Positions 9,328-19,155 of a stretch of 64,000 bases of DNA are shown here, in pieces (the first letter of the stretch is position 1; each line of letters opens with the position of its first letter). Under the pieces are notes generated by a model that was given only the letters and a program-made list of their open reading frames with translations, had not been told where the DNA came from and did no database searches. The position numbers and the translations under genes are program-made. This DNA comes from Chitinophagales bacterium 33-2 (GTDB lineage: Bacteria > Bacteroidota > Bacteroidia > Chitinophagales > Chitinophagaceae): contig MWYV01000034.1 of assembly GCA_002050435.1 (NCBI GenBank), positions 22,988-86,987 of the forward strand, read 5' to 3'.

Positions 9328-10200
9328 TTATGATTGTTCATGATGAGCATTTTTTATTCCTTTAAATTCCCTTGTTTTGATATCATATACATCCAAATTG
9401 CTCATAATGGTGACCTGAAGGCTTGCAACTGAAATGGGCATGCCGCTTTTGATGTCAGCTATGTTATTATGTTTGATACTGCTGCCATCTACAATCACCA
9501 CACTGCTCGAACCGATGGCTTTCAGGCGCGTTCCTTTTTCTATGATCACACCTGTATCTTCATCCAGCCCAATTCCAATGGCGCCAGGTTGTGATGCAAT
9601 AGCCTGCACCAGTCTGCCAAACCTGCCGCGCGCATCAAAATGGGTATCTATAATTACTTCCTGTAAAAAGCCAAGACCCATACTGAGTTCTACCCGGCCT
9701 TTCAGGTAAGCCTGGCTTTCATCACCTCCACAAATCATGGTATTGCTCATGGCTGCCGCACCTGCGCTGGTACCAGCAATCACAAAATGTTCTTTTTCGT
9801 AACGTTCCCGGGTAATGTTTAGAAATTCTGTCCCACCCAGTAAAGAACACAGGCGCACCTGGTCGCCGCCTGAAAAAAGAATGCAGTTGCATTTCTCCAG
9901 TCTTTCCAATACTTTCTTGCTGTCTGCCTCTTCGCGTGATGTGATTTTCAGATGCCCGATATCAATGTATCCTAATTTTTTAAAAGCTTTTTTGTAGATC
10001 TGCCCTACTTCATCAGGAATAGTGGAAGCAGCGGTTATGACCTCTATTTTGGGTTCTGTTTTTTTGCCAATCAGTTGAATGATCTGGTGAAGAATCCCTT
10101 CTTTAAAAAAATCAAGACTGTTCTGCCTTTCTTTTTCTTCTTCTTTGCCTTTGTCTTCTGCACCGCCAACCGCAATTAAAAATCCTTTAGGATGCTGCAT
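9328..10200 (-). CDS. cphB: Cyanophycinase
   Basis: 290 residues. It is a serine peptidase of the S51 family that cleaves cyanophycin to beta-Asp-Arg dipeptides. The nucleophile elbow GTSAGAAAMS is seen near residue 144, preceded by FSGGDQVRL and followed by GLGFL and DTHFDARGRFGRL, all typical of CphB. There is no signal peptide, so it is the intracellular type. It is divergently transcribed from the cyanophycin synthetase gene with a 108-bp shared promoter region, so synthesis and breakdown are linked. The start is ATG at 10200. Confidence 0.95.
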   Translation of the reverse strand: MQHPKGFLIAVGGAEDKGKEEEKERQNSLDFFKEGILHQIIQLIGKKTEPKIEVITAASTIPDEVGQIYKKAFKKLGYIDIGHLKITSREEADSKKVLERLEKCNCILFSGGDQVRLCSLLGGTEFLNITRERYEKEHFVIAGTSAGAAAMSNTMICGGDESQAYLKGRVELSMGLGFLQEVIIDTHFDARGRFGRLVQAIASQPGAIGIGLDEDTGVIIEKGTRLKAIGSSSVVIVDGSSIKHNNIADIKSGMPISVASLQVTIMSNLDVYDIKTREFKGIKNAHHEQS

Positions 10201-10265
10201 ACTTTAATTTTCTAAAAAGCATGCCATCCAGGTTTTTTATTGATATGGAAGCTTTTGATGAATTC

Positions 10266-10290
10266 TGGTATAAAATTTTTTATAATACCA
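10266..10290. promoter_or_regulatory. A/T-rich palindrome in the cphB-cphA divergent promoter region
   Basis: TGGTAT and ATACCA arms separated by 13 A/T bases, just upstream of the cphA start. The position fits an operator or promoter element shared by the divergent pair. This is inference from symmetry and position only; A/T richness makes chance symmetry plausible. Confidence 0.35.
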
Positions 10291-10308
10291 TAAGATTCAA
10301 GCCTATTT

Positions 10309-12951
10309 ATGAAATTAATTGATGTAAAAATCCTGAGAGGACCCAATTTCTGGTCAGTTAAACGGCATCACCTCATTCAACTGACAATGGACCTGGAAGA
10401 AATGGAATTCCGGCCCACCAATACACATCCCGATTTTAAAGACCAACTTCAACTATTGTTGCCTTCTCTCTACGAACACAGGTGCAGTGAAGGTGTGGCG
10501 GGAGGATTTTTTGAAAGAGTGGATCAGGGAACCTGGATGGGACATGTAATTGAACACATTGCCATTGAACTGCAAAACCTGGCAGGAATGGACCTGGGTT
10601 TCGGACAAACAAGAGGAACAGGCAAAGAAGGTGTTTATCATATCGTATATGAATATGTAGGAGAGGACGCAGGTGTTTATGCCGGCAAGGCGGCCATTCG
10701 AATTGTAGAAGCCCTAATTGCAAATCGTTCATCAGAATTGATGATTTCATCCGAAGTGGAAGAAATAAAGCGGTTGTGGAATGCCAGTAAAATGGGCCCC
10801 AGTACTGCCTCCATTGTTAAGGAAGCAAAAAGCCGAAACATTCCCGTGATCAGTCTTGATGGTGATTCTCTTTTTCAACTCGGATATGGATGCAGGCAAA
10901 AACGGATAGAAGCTACGATCACCAGCAATACGGGGATAATTGCAACTGACCTTGCAGGTGATAAGGACCGTACCAAACAAATGTTGCTTGCAGCAAATAT
11001 ACCCGCACCCGCAGGTGGTGTAATTGCATCTGTTTCAGAACTTCAAGATTTGATAGAAGAGCTGGGTTACCCCATAGTGATCAAACCCCTCGACGGAAAT
11101 CATGGAAATGGTGCTACCATAAATATTGAATCTTATGATGAGGCGCTTACCGCTTTTAAAAGAGCCAGAAAAATCTCAGATAAGATCGTTGTTGAAAAAT
11201 ATATTGCAGGCAAAGATTTCAGGGTACTTCTTGTAAATAAAAAATTTATTGCTGCCGCACTCCGCACACCTGCAATGGTAATAGGTGATGGCCGGCATAC
11301 CCTGCGCGAATTGATTGATAAGATCAACCAGCATCCAGGGCGCGGATTCGGACATGATAATATGCTTACAAAGATCGATGTTGATGATGTTTGTATTGAG
11401 CTTTTACAAAAAAAAGGATATAACCTTGATTCCATCTTACCAATTGGTGAAGCGTGCACATTAAAACCTACAGCCAATTTAAGTACAGGAGGAACGGCAA
11501 TGGATGTAACTGAAAAAGTACATCCGAAAAATATCAAACTTTTTGAGCGCGCGGCAAGAACGATCGGTCTTGATATTTGTGGGATCGATGTGATGGCCGC
11601 TGATCTTTCATCTCCCATTACAGAAAATGGCGGTGCCATCATTGAAATCAATGCAGCACCAGGCTTCCGTATGCACCTGGAACCTACGGTGGGACAGCCA
11701 AAGAATGTGGCAGCTCCGGTTTTGGATATGCTTTTCCCGCTGAATGGAGATGGCAGGATTCCTTTGGTGGCGGTGACGGGAACAAACGGCAAAACCACCA
11801 CCACGCGGTTGATTGCGCATATAGCAGGGCAGGCAGGATTAACAACAGGTTTTACTACCACCGATGGCATTTATATCGATAATGATCTGATAGAAAAAGC
11901 CGATTGCTCAGGACCTGGTTCAGCACAAATGATATTAAAAGATTCCTCTGTAGAGTTTGCGGTTCTTGAAACCGCAAGAGGAGGCATCCTGCGTTCCGGA
12001 TTGGGGTTTGATGCCTGCGATACGGCCATAGTTACTAATGTGGCAGAAGACCATCTTGGATTAGGTGGTATTGATACCATTGAAAAACTGGCGCGCGTAA
12101 AATCAGTTGTCCCGGAAACTGTGCTTCCTCATGGTTATGCCATCCTGAACGCCGATGACGATCTGGTTTATGCAATGAAGGAAAACCTAAAATGCAATCT
12201 TGCATTGTTTTCATTGTATAGCGATAATTACCGCATTGAGGAGCATTGCAGTAGAGGGGGATTGGCAGCTTATCTGGAAAACGGTTACCTGATCCTGCGC
12301 CTGGGCAATCAAATCATGCCGGTGGAGGAAGTAAAGAATGTTCCTCTCACCTTTAATGGAAAAGCGGAATTCAATATTGCCAATGCGCTGGCAGCCATAC
12401 TTGCTGCTTACACGCATAATATCAGGATCAGCACCATCCGCAAAGCTTTGCAGAATTTTATTCCTTCTCAGGAAACCACCCCTGGAAGAATGAATATTTT
12501 TCACCTCAAAGATTTTTCGGTTTTACTTGATTATGCCCACAATCCTCATGGATTAAAAGCACTGGGAAAATTTATTAAAACCATGGAGGCAGCTTCCAGA
12601 ATAGGTGTGATCACAGGCGTAGGCGACAGAAGGGATGAAGATATTGTAGCACTGGCAGAAGAAGCTGCCCGCATTTTTGATGAGATCATTATCAGGCATG
12701 ATAATGACCTGAGGGGAAGAACCCACGAAGAAATTGACCGGCTGTTAACAGAAGGCATCCGAAAAATAAACATGGCCATTCCGGTTTCTTATGTCTGGTG
12801 TGAATGTGATGCAGTGGAAAAAGCCATTAAAATTAGAAAACCAAATGCATTGATCGTTGTACTGATCGAAAATATCACCTCAGTAACGGAATGTATAAAC
12901 AGGCACCAGCAGGAAATGGATAAAATAACTGCGCTTAGAACTGCAGTTTAA
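10309..12951 (+). CDS. cphA: Cyanophycin synthetase
   Basis: 880 residues, the normal CphA length. It polymerises aspartate and arginine into cyanophycin with ATP. The order is an N-terminal domain (about 1-165), an ATP-grasp domain (about 200-480, with IVIKPLDGNHGNG and the metal-binding AIIEINAAPGFRMH) and a Mur-ligase-like domain (about 490-875, with P-loop VTGTNGKTTTT and later LLDYAHNPHG). All the main motifs of both active sites are present, so it should be functional. Its only clear partner is the divergent cphB. Cyanophycin genes are best known from cyanobacteria but occur scattered in other bacteria. A strong terminator follows. Confidence 0.96.
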   Translation: MKLIDVKILRGPNFWSVKRHHLIQLTMDLEEMEFRPTNTHPDFKDQLQLLLPSLYEHRCSEGVAGGFFERVDQGTWMGHVIEHIAIELQNLAGMDLGFGQTRGTGKEGVYHIVYEYVGEDAGVYAGKAAIRIVEALIANRSSELMISSEVEEIKRLWNASKMGPSTASIVKEAKSRNIPVISLDGDSLFQLGYGCRQKRIEATITSNTGIIATDLAGDKDRTKQMLLAANIPAPAGGVIASVSELQDLIEELGYPIVIKPLDGNHGNGATINIESYDEALTAFKRARKISDKIVVEKYIAGKDFRVLLVNKKFIAAALRTPAMVIGDGRHTLRELIDKINQHPGRGFGHDNMLTKIDVDDVCIELLQKKGYNLDSILPIGEACTLKPTANLSTGGTAMDVTEKVHPKNIKLFERAARTIGLDICGIDVMAADLSSPITENGGAIIEINAAPGFRMHLEPTVGQPKNVAAPVLDMLFPLNGDGRIPLVAVTGTNGKTTTTRLIAHIAGQAGLTTGFTTTDGIYIDNDLIEKADCSGPGSAQMILKDSSVEFAVLETARGGILRSGLGFDACDTAIVTNVAEDHLGLGGIDTIEKLARVKSVVPETVLPHGYAILNADDDLVYAMKENLKCNLALFSLYSDNYRIEEHCSRGGLAAYLENGYLILRLGNQIMPVEEVKNVPLTFNGKAEFNIANALAAILAAYTHNIRISTIRKALQNFIPSQETTPGRMNIFHLKDFSVLLDYAHNPHGLKALGKFIKTMEAASRIGVITGVGDRRDEDIVALAEEAARIFDEIIIRHDNDLRGRTHEEIDRLLTEGIRKINMAIPVSYVWCECDAVEKAIKIRKPNALIVVLIENITSVTECINRHQQEMDKITALRTAV

Positions 12952-12980
12952 AATAAGAATACATATAATCCGATTAAATA

Positions 12981-13014
12981 ATAAAGAGGCTGTCATGAAA
13001 AACAGCCTCTTTAT
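12981..13014. terminator. Bidirectional intrinsic terminator
   Basis: Perfect 13-bp arms ATAAAGAGGCTGT and ACAGCCTCTTTAT with an 8-nt loop. The A and T runs within the arms give U-tracts on both strands. It lies between the end of cphA and the end of the convergent KGG protein gene and should serve both. Confidence 0.9.
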
Positions 13015-13027
13015 TATGATTTAACTT

Positions 13028-13267
13028 TTAAGCAGCTTCGCCGCTACGTGAATCGCGGTTACGGCTTCCCCTGGAATTTTGCCCGCCTTTTCTTCCTGCT
13101 TCTCTGGCTTCGTCTGCAGTCCACTCATGAGCAACGCCCTGGCGGTGTGCTGCCCTTCCACCTTCACTTGCTATTTGTCTTTGTCTTTCAGGATCCATTG
13201 CCGCAAATCCTCTGCGGCTTTTCTGGCGAACATCCTGTTGGTCGTTACGGTTGTTGTTACCTTCCAT
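13028..13267 (-). CDS. KGG-repeat stress-induced protein
   Basis: 79 residues, very hydrophilic, rich in Gly, Arg, Glu and Asn. The core has two KGG-like repeats: RGFAAMDPERQRQIASEGGRA followed by HEWTADEAREAGRKGGQNS. This matches the small KGG family (stress proteins related to GsiB and Con-10), usually induced by osmotic stress or starvation and probably disordered in solution. Its place among trehalose and cyanophycin genes fits a stress role, although it is transcribed alone. The start is ATG at 13267. Confidence 0.85.
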   Translation of the reverse strand: MEGNNNRNDQQDVRQKSRRGFAAMDPERQRQIASEGGRAAHRQGVAHEWTADEAREAGRKGGQNSRGSRNRDSRSGEAA

Positions 13268-13649
13268 AATAAAATAATTAAAAAGAATGATTAAATGAAA
13301 AAACTGGAATTTTAAAAGGGTAGGAACAAATTGTAGAGATGGATATAAAAAAAATGTGCCTGCAATAAACAGGGCAATAATTGGGAATTTTACAATTTAT
13401 TGAGGAGGTTTATCATTAAATTGCTCAGTTTGGAAATCACACAAGGGAAAGCGGTATATATCGGTTCCTACTTGTGTTGAACGATTAGAAACTAAAAATC
13501 AGGAAACTGCAACAATAATATTAACTCTTCCAATGGTGGGGCGGCTTTAAAAAACTACCTTTCATTCCGGTTCATTTCCTCTGTTAATTCAATAACACAC
13601 GATCTCCGTTTAGCAGCAAGAGCCTTTGTTCACTTTAATAATTGCTGTT
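13268..13649. other. Intergenic region, no gene seen
   Basis: 382 bp between divergently oriented genes. I see no convincing ORF, RNA or repeat. It presumably holds the promoters of the KGG gene (minus) and of the small protein-receiver pair (plus). Confidence 0.5.
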
Positions 13650-13907
13650 ATGGCCAGAATCTTCACAACAAGTTTCGAATTTAATCATCAGATTTATGAT
13701 GCCATTGTTACTGTGGTAAACCAGAATAATAACCTCAATTTTACCATCAAGGTGATGGATATGGAATTACAGCAACTATTGCCCAAGGGCGGTATTCAAT
13801 ATAAAGGATTTGATGGGTTTGAAACAGTGAGTGTTTTAGACAATACCCTCTCCCAGTCGCTCATGCGGTCGATCTCACGTTCAATAGTCACTCATCTTTC
13901 AGATTGA
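13650..13907 (+). CDS. Small hypothetical protein upstream of a receiver
   Basis: 85 residues from the ATG at 13650; the TTG at 13626 chosen by the track adds a hydrophobic stub. I do not recognise the family. The sequence is mixed alpha/beta in character, with no leader or membrane segment. Its stop is 2 bp before the ATG of the response regulator, so the two form a tight operon and may be functionally linked, perhaps in signalling. Confidence 0.6.
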   Translation: MARIFTTSFEFNHQIYDAIVTVVNQNNNLNFTIKVMDMELQQLLPKGGIQYKGFDGFETVSVLDNTLSQSLMRSISRSIVTHLSD

Positions 13908-13909
13908 TC

Positions 13910-14308
13910 ATGGCAAACAATCCTTATTTCCTTTACGTGGAAGATGATGATGACGACATTGTTATCTTAAAGGAAATGATGACGAATTCCGGGCACCATC
14001 ACACATGTTGCTCAGTGAAGGATGGTTTTGAGGCTATAAAATTTTTGCAGTCCATAAAGCATGGAGAAGCCTATCCTAACCTGATCCTGCTGGATATTCA
14101 CATGCCAAGGCTGAATGGAAAAGAAACACTGCAATATCTGAAGTCAGATGACATGTATTGTCTGATTCCCGTACTGATGTTTTCCGCCTCGCGGGATTCC
14201 CGCAATGAAGAAGTTTATAAAAGCCTGGGAACAGAAGTTCTGTCCAAGCCTGACAACCTAAATGCGTGGGAGAAAACCATTCAGCAGATTACAGAATACT
14301 TTGGCTGA
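13910..14308 (+). CDS. Single-domain response regulator (CheY-like)
   Basis: 132 residues made of one receiver domain. The acidic cluster is VEDDDDD, the phosphorylation site is the Asp in LLDIHMPRLNG, the conserved Thr/Ser is replaced by MFSASRD, and the Lys lies in LSKPDN. There is no output domain, so it would act by protein contact or as a phosphate sink. The ATG at 13910 is preferred over the TTG two codons upstream. No histidine kinase is adjacent. It is one of five such orphan receivers in the window. Confidence 0.88.
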   Translation: MANNPYFLYVEDDDDDIVILKEMMTNSGHHHTCCSVKDGFEAIKFLQSIKHGEAYPNLILLDIHMPRLNGKETLQYLKSDDMYCLIPVLMFSASRDSRNEEVYKSLGTEVLSKPDNLNAWEKTIQQITEYFG

Positions 14309-14722
14309 TGCAACCAATAGACCCCTCCTGCGGTCATAGTAGCAGCCCGTTTTTATCCAATCCCTCATTTTTTAAAAGGCAGAACAATCTACCTCATCTT
14401 TCCCCCATAATACCTGGAAATTTTCTTAAATAGATTTGCCGGCAAGGGGATTTTGCCCCTATAAACTGCGCAATCTTTTGTCTGGAATCAAAAACTGATT
14501 TGGGAGCCGATGGCCATCCCGTCTGCCAAATTTCAATAGCTCGAAATTGGATCCAATTGTGAATGCATGAACCGGGAACAATGCTGGTCACCAAATTCTA
14601 CACCCTTCAGTTAATTTTTCATGAGAAAAATTTAAGGTGGATATCCAAAAATATTACTAGCAGCACTTAATTCATCTTAAGAAATGAATCGGCAATAGGA
14701 TGGTCTGGTAACCTGGGATGCA
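14309..14722. other. Intergenic region, no gene seen
   Basis: 414 bp between two convergent genes. A 66-codon ORF on the minus strand (14394-14594) has no recognisable features and I treat it as spurious. No repeat or hairpin stood out. Confidence 0.45.
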
Positions 14723-16984
14723 TCAGGCATTCTTTTCTTTCAGCCTTAATTCATTGCCGGCAACAGGAATCCTGCTTAACATTTCCAGCAGGCTTACCGT
14801 CATTTGAGGTGTATAGAGGTTAAATTGTGCATAAGATGCTTCATATCCAATTTTAATCGTAAAGGCTTCATCATATTTTGTGAGCACCCTGAACATATCT
14901 TCATCCGTATAATCATCGCCGCAGGCAAGAATAAAATCATAAGCCTTTTCTTTCAGGATCTGTTTAACCGCATAGCCTTTGTCCATTCCTTTTATACGCA
15001 CTTCAATAACTTTGTTGCCTTTAAATACCTGGATGTTCAGATCCTTGCTGTAATCATTTAATTCGGTGAACAATTCTGCAGACCGCACCTTTGCCTGTTC
15101 CGGCTCTGCGTTTCTGAAATGCCAGGCAACAGAATAATCCTTTTTTTCAATAAAAGTGTTGGCGCACCTGAGTTCATATTTTTGCATCACCTGCAAAATA
15201 TTCTGCTTCCAGTTTTCATCGCTCATGTAAACAATGGAGGTTTTCCATCCGCTGCCTTTTCTTTTGAACTTTGCACCATGTTCAGCAATAATATTAATAT
15301 TTAGATGCCCCAGCCACCTGTCCAGCGAACCACTGTCTCTTCCGCTTACAATAAAAATATCGTTACCCGGATCTTCAGAAAGATGATGTAAAAGTTTTAA
15401 TAAGTTACGATCCGGGGCCGCCTGCTCAGGTACAGCGGAAAAGGGCACCAAAGTGCCGTCATAATCCAGCAGCAGCAAACGATTTTTCCTGCTTTTGTAT
15501 TTACCGATCAATGCTTCAATTGCTTCAGGATTCAGGAATTTAAATTCAAATTCTTTTTGTTTGATTTTAATAAGCGAGAGTTCATTCATAAAATCTTCAC
15601 CCCATGCAATAATATCATACTGCCTTACCCGCTTTTGCATGTTCACCAGTTTTTTACTCTGCTGTTCTGCGGGCATACGCAATCCTGCCCTGATGCTGTC
15701 TGCTGTTCCTTCTATATCATTTGGATTTATGGTAAGCGCATCGGTCAATTCGCGCGCAGCACCAGCCATTTCACTTAACACAAGCACTCCCTGCAAATCC
15801 TGTCTGCTGCTGATGAATTCTTTTGCTACCAGGTTCATCCCATCTCTTAATGGTGTGATCAATGCAAGATCACAGGCGGTATAAAGGGCCATCAGGTCAT
15901 GAAAGTCCAGGTGCGTGTACTGGTAGTTTACCGGCTTCCAGGTAATATTCCCAATGCGGCTGTTAAAATCTCCAATAAAACCGTCGATCTCAGTTTTCCT
16001 TTCCGCATATTTTTTAATGGTATCACGGGAGGGAACAATTACCATTACAAACACTACCTTTTCTTTAAACTCGGGGTATTTTACCAGGAATCTTTCATAA
16101 GCTTTCAGCCTGCAGAAAACACCTTTGGTATAATCAAGCCTGTCAACAGAAAATATAATCTTCTGCTGATTAAATTGTTCCCTGTAAGTTTTTCTTTTCG
16201 AGGCTACTTCAGGAAGTTTATATGCCGAATTGTATTTTTCGTAATCAATGCTGATCGGGAAAACATCAATTTTAATAAGCCGGTTCTGGTATTTAACAAT
16301 ATGGTGTTCATTTTCGATATTCAAAACCATCTGTATGGTTTCAAGAAAATGCGAGGCATAATCAATCGTATGAAATCCTATGAGGTCCGCGCCCAGCATT
16401 CCTTTTAAAAATTCCTCCTGCCATCGGGAAGGCATGAGCCTGAAAATTTCAAATGAGGGGAAAGGAATATGCAGAAAAAAACCTATCGTGATCTTAGGAA
16501 AGTGGGCTCTTATTTTTCCTGCCAGCGGCAACAGATGGTAATCGTGTATCCACAGGATATCATCATCATTTAATTTTGAAAGCAAAGCAGCAACAAAGGC
16601 CTCGTTCGCTGCTATGTAATTGTCAAAATACTGGGCATTGTATTCAGCATAGGAAGGAAAATAATGAAACAGAGGCCATAATACGGAATTTGAAAGCCCA
16701 TTATAATACTGGTCGTAAGCTTTAGGAGGAACGAAAACCGGAAGATAACCGAACGCATCATCAGTAAGCTGTACAGTGGCGCTTTCCCATACTTTTTCGG
16801 AACAGCCAGGTATGCCTACCCAAAATTTTTCTGAGAATTTTTCTGTTCCGGTGTTTCCGGAGTGGTTGATGTAGCTGCTGATCGCTGATACCAATCCTCC
16901 TGAGGAATTGGAAACCTTTATCTGATCCTTTTCATGCCAGATGGTGACCGGCAACCGGTTGGACAGAATAAATAACCTTTTCAT
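14723..16984 (-). CDS. otsAB: Bifunctional trehalose-6-phosphate synthase/phosphatase
   Basis: 753 residues from the ATG at 16984; the track's upstream extension is not family-like. Residues about 1-480 are a GT20 trehalose-6-phosphate synthase: the N terminus MKRLFILSNRLPV, IHDYHLLPL, FLHIPFPS and the donor-site region RDGMNLVAKEF are all present. Residues about 505-745 are a HAD-type trehalose-6-phosphate phosphatase with LLLDYDGTLVPF (nucleophile Asp), VSGRD and ACGDDYTDEDMF. The fusion therefore covers both steps from UDP-glucose and glucose-6-phosphate to trehalose. With TreS-Mak nearby, trehalose could be routed on to maltose-1-phosphate. Monocistronic and convergent with the receiver at 13.9 kb. 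Confidence 0.95.
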   Translation of the reverse strand: MKRLFILSNRLPVTIWHEKDQIKVSNSSGGLVSAISSYINHSGNTGTEKFSEKFWVGIPGCSEKVWESATVQLTDDAFGYLPVFVPPKAYDQYYNGLSNSVLWPLFHYFPSYAEYNAQYFDNYIAANEAFVAALLSKLNDDDILWIHDYHLLPLAGKIRAHFPKITIGFFLHIPFPSFEIFRLMPSRWQEEFLKGMLGADLIGFHTIDYASHFLETIQMVLNIENEHHIVKYQNRLIKIDVFPISIDYEKYNSAYKLPEVASKRKTYREQFNQQKIIFSVDRLDYTKGVFCRLKAYERFLVKYPEFKEKVVFVMVIVPSRDTIKKYAERKTEIDGFIGDFNSRIGNITWKPVNYQYTHLDFHDLMALYTACDLALITPLRDGMNLVAKEFISSRQDLQGVLVLSEMAGAARELTDALTINPNDIEGTADSIRAGLRMPAEQQSKKLVNMQKRVRQYDIIAWGEDFMNELSLIKIKQKEFEFKFLNPEAIEALIGKYKSRKNRLLLLDYDGTLVPFSAVPEQAAPDRNLLKLLHHLSEDPGNDIFIVSGRDSGSLDRWLGHLNINIIAEHGAKFKRKGSGWKTSIVYMSDENWKQNILQVMQKYELRCANTFIEKKDYSVAWHFRNAEPEQAKVRSAELFTELNDYSKDLNIQVFKGNKVIEVRIKGMDKGYAVKQILKEKAYDFILACGDDYTDEDMFRVLTKYDEAFTIKIGYEASYAQFNLYTPQMTVSLLEMLSRIPVAGNELRLKEKNA

Positions 16985-17150
16985 TGGCAAAATCGTTAGG
17001 GTGAAAAAGAAGGCAATTTTCTGGTTTCGGTAAGTGAAGATAAGGAATCTCAAAAAATGATTCCGGGGAGTGGCCCAGTTTTTTGGATAAGCGAATAGCA
17101 GTAACTTGCTTATTCAGCCCCCTAATAAGTTTATACCACAACAAGAACTG

Positions 17151-17573
17151 ATGAAAATAAACAAAAACCCAATTATCGTTGTTGACGATGACAAAGACGA
17201 CCTGGAATTGTTGCAGCAGGCGTTTTTGGAATTGAACGTTGAAAATGAAATAATCGTTTTCGATGATGGTTTAAAATTTATCGAGTACATTAAGGCAACA
17301 GATAGCAAAACGTTTTTTATTCTGTGCGACATTAATATGTCTAGACTTCCTGGCATGGAATTGAAAAAAATCATCTATGATGATGAGACGTTAAGAATAA
17401 AATGCGTCCCATTTATATTTTTATCTACAAGCGGCGCATCAAGTTCGATTATGAAAGCTTATAGCTATGGTGTGCAAGGCTTCTTTATAAAACCGAATAC
17501 CTTGGAAAAATTGAAGAGTATGCTACATGCCATGATAACTTATTGGAGTGAATCGCAACATCCAAATAGATAA
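17151..17573 (+). CDS. Single-domain response regulator
   Basis: 140 residues from the ATG at 17151; the first 15 track residues are not receiver-like. One receiver domain: acidic VVDDDKDD, phospho-acceptor Asp in LCDINMSRLPG, LSTSG at the Thr/Ser position, and FFIKPN with the conserved Lys. It closely resembles the receiver at 35260-35682 (LSDINMPKLNG, FVKQN). It stands 95 bp before the CHASE3 kinase gene on the same strand and is a plausible partner, though it could have its own promoter. Confidence 0.88.
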   Translation: MKINKNPIIVVDDDKDDLELLQQAFLELNVENEIIVFDDGLKFIEYIKATDSKTFFILCDINMSRLPGMELKKIIYDDETLRIKCVPFIFLSTSGASSSIMKAYSYGVQGFFIKPNTLEKLKSMLHAMITYWSESQHPNR

Positions 17574-17667
17574 TTGTCATTCAAACTGAAACACAACCTG
17601 GTTCCTGCCTCTGCATGATGGTTCGAAAAAATTTTCTATCATTGCAACGCTAAACCAAAAACTTTAC

Positions 17668-19155
17668 ATGAGGATATCACACCTTATCTTCCTGAGTTTT
17701 ACCCTGATCCTTCTGTTATTTACAGTAACTACCTATATCAATTACAGGCAATCAGAAAAAGTGCGCGAGAATACGGAATACATGACCATGTCTACCAACA
17801 TGATGAGGAGCGCCAACAGGGTTCAGCGTAACATTGTACACATGGTGAGCGGATTAAGAGGCTTTCTGCTTACGGGTGAAAATTATTTCCTGCAGGCTTA
17901 CGACTCTGCTTCCATAGAGAATGCAGCATTGATCAAGGAGATCGCGCTTATTCTTCCCGATACTTCTAACCAGGAAGCCTTGTTAGTTGAAATTGATTCA
18001 TTAAATAATCAATGGATCAATGAGTTCACCGGACCATTGCGCGATGCAAAACTCAATGCAGAAAAGTCTGTAAAGAATGAAGCATACTATGATCGCCTGT
18101 ATAAGGAAAAAATGTATGTCAGTGATGAAAGTCAGATCAACCTGGTGCTGAACCGAAAGATCAGGGAATTCATTAGCCTTGAATATGAGTCCAGGGAAAA
18201 ACGACAGCAATTATTATCTGCATCCATCCAGGAAACAAAAGCCATTTCATTTTCCCTTACTATTTTATCCATTATTGCTGGTTTTTCCGTGGTAAGTTTC
18301 CTTGCTTACCGGATCTCCAGAAGGATCGCTATAATGGTGCGCATGGCAGATGCAATCGCATCCGGAAATTTTGAGGTTCAGACAGAAGAACAAGGAACGG
18401 ATGAGTTAAGCGGTCTTGCGCGCTCATTGAATCACATGGCATCCATGTTGTCCGGATCTTTTAATGAGTTGAAAAGAAAAAACCGCGAGCTGGACCAGTT
18501 TGCGCATATTGTTTCTCATGATATGAAAACCCCATTAAGGGGAATTGGTAATGTGGTTACGTGGATAGAAGAAGATCATAATGAGGAGCTGACTCCTAAG
18601 GTAGAAGAATACCTGGGATTAATCAAAGGCAGGGTAGAAAGAGGTGAGCACCTGATCCAGGGTTTGCTGTCTTACTCCAGAATTGGTAAGGAGCAGCAGC
18701 AGTTGGAAGCAGTAAACATTAAAGAAATTGTTGATGAAGTATTGGAGAATTATAATCTGGAAACGAACATGAAGGTGCAGCTTTCACCTAAACTGCCGGT
18801 TATCTATACACATAAGGTTCCGCTCTTTCATGTGCTTTCAAACCTCATTACCAATGCGATTAAATATAACAATAAAGAGCAACCGGTTATTTCAGTTTAC
18901 CATAAGGAATTTCAAAACCACTATGAATTTTTTGTTAAAGACAATGGGCCCGGCATCAGCAAAAATTATCACGAAAAGATATTTGTTATTTTCCAAACTT
19001 TGCATGCAAAGGAGCAAGTGGAAAGTACAGGCGTTGGCCTGGCTATTGTAAAAAAGATACTTGATTCCCGAAACGAAACCATATCTGTTGAATCTGTTCC
19101 TGGTGTAGGATCTGTATTTTCCTTTACCTGGAAAAAATCTGTAAGTAATGAATAA
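17668..19155 (+). CDS. CHASE3-HAMP sensor histidine kinase
   Basis: 495 residues. TM1 is near residues 5-23. A periplasmic CHASE3 domain (about 25-190) carries the typical RGFLLTGE, TM2 lies at about 193-214, and a HAMP region follows at about 215-270. The HisKA box reads FAHIVSHDMKTPL with the phospho-accepting His at about 284. The HATPase domain (about 370-490) has NLITNAIKYN, KDNGPGI and TGVGLAIVKK. All catalytic boxes are present. The gene overlaps the following receiver by 8 bp, so kinase and receiver are translationally coupled. The ligand is unknown. Confidence 0.93.
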   Translation: MRISHLIFLSFTLILLLFTVTTYINYRQSEKVRENTEYMTMSTNMMRSANRVQRNIVHMVSGLRGFLLTGENYFLQAYDSASIENAALIKEIALILPDTSNQEALLVEIDSLNNQWINEFTGPLRDAKLNAEKSVKNEAYYDRLYKEKMYVSDESQINLVLNRKIREFISLEYESREKRQQLLSASIQETKAISFSLTILSIIAGFSVVSFLAYRISRRIAIMVRMADAIASGNFEVQTEEQGTDELSGLARSLNHMASMLSGSFNELKRKNRELDQFAHIVSHDMKTPLRGIGNVVTWIEEDHNEELTPKVEEYLGLIKGRVERGEHLIQGLLSYSRIGKEQQQLEAVNIKEIVDEVLENYNLETNMKVQLSPKLPVIYTHKVPLFHVLSNLITNAIKYNNKEQPVISVYHKEFQNHYEFFVKDNGPGISKNYHEKIFVIFQTLHAKEQVESTGVGLAIVKKILDSRNETISVESVPGVGSVFSFTWKKSVSNE

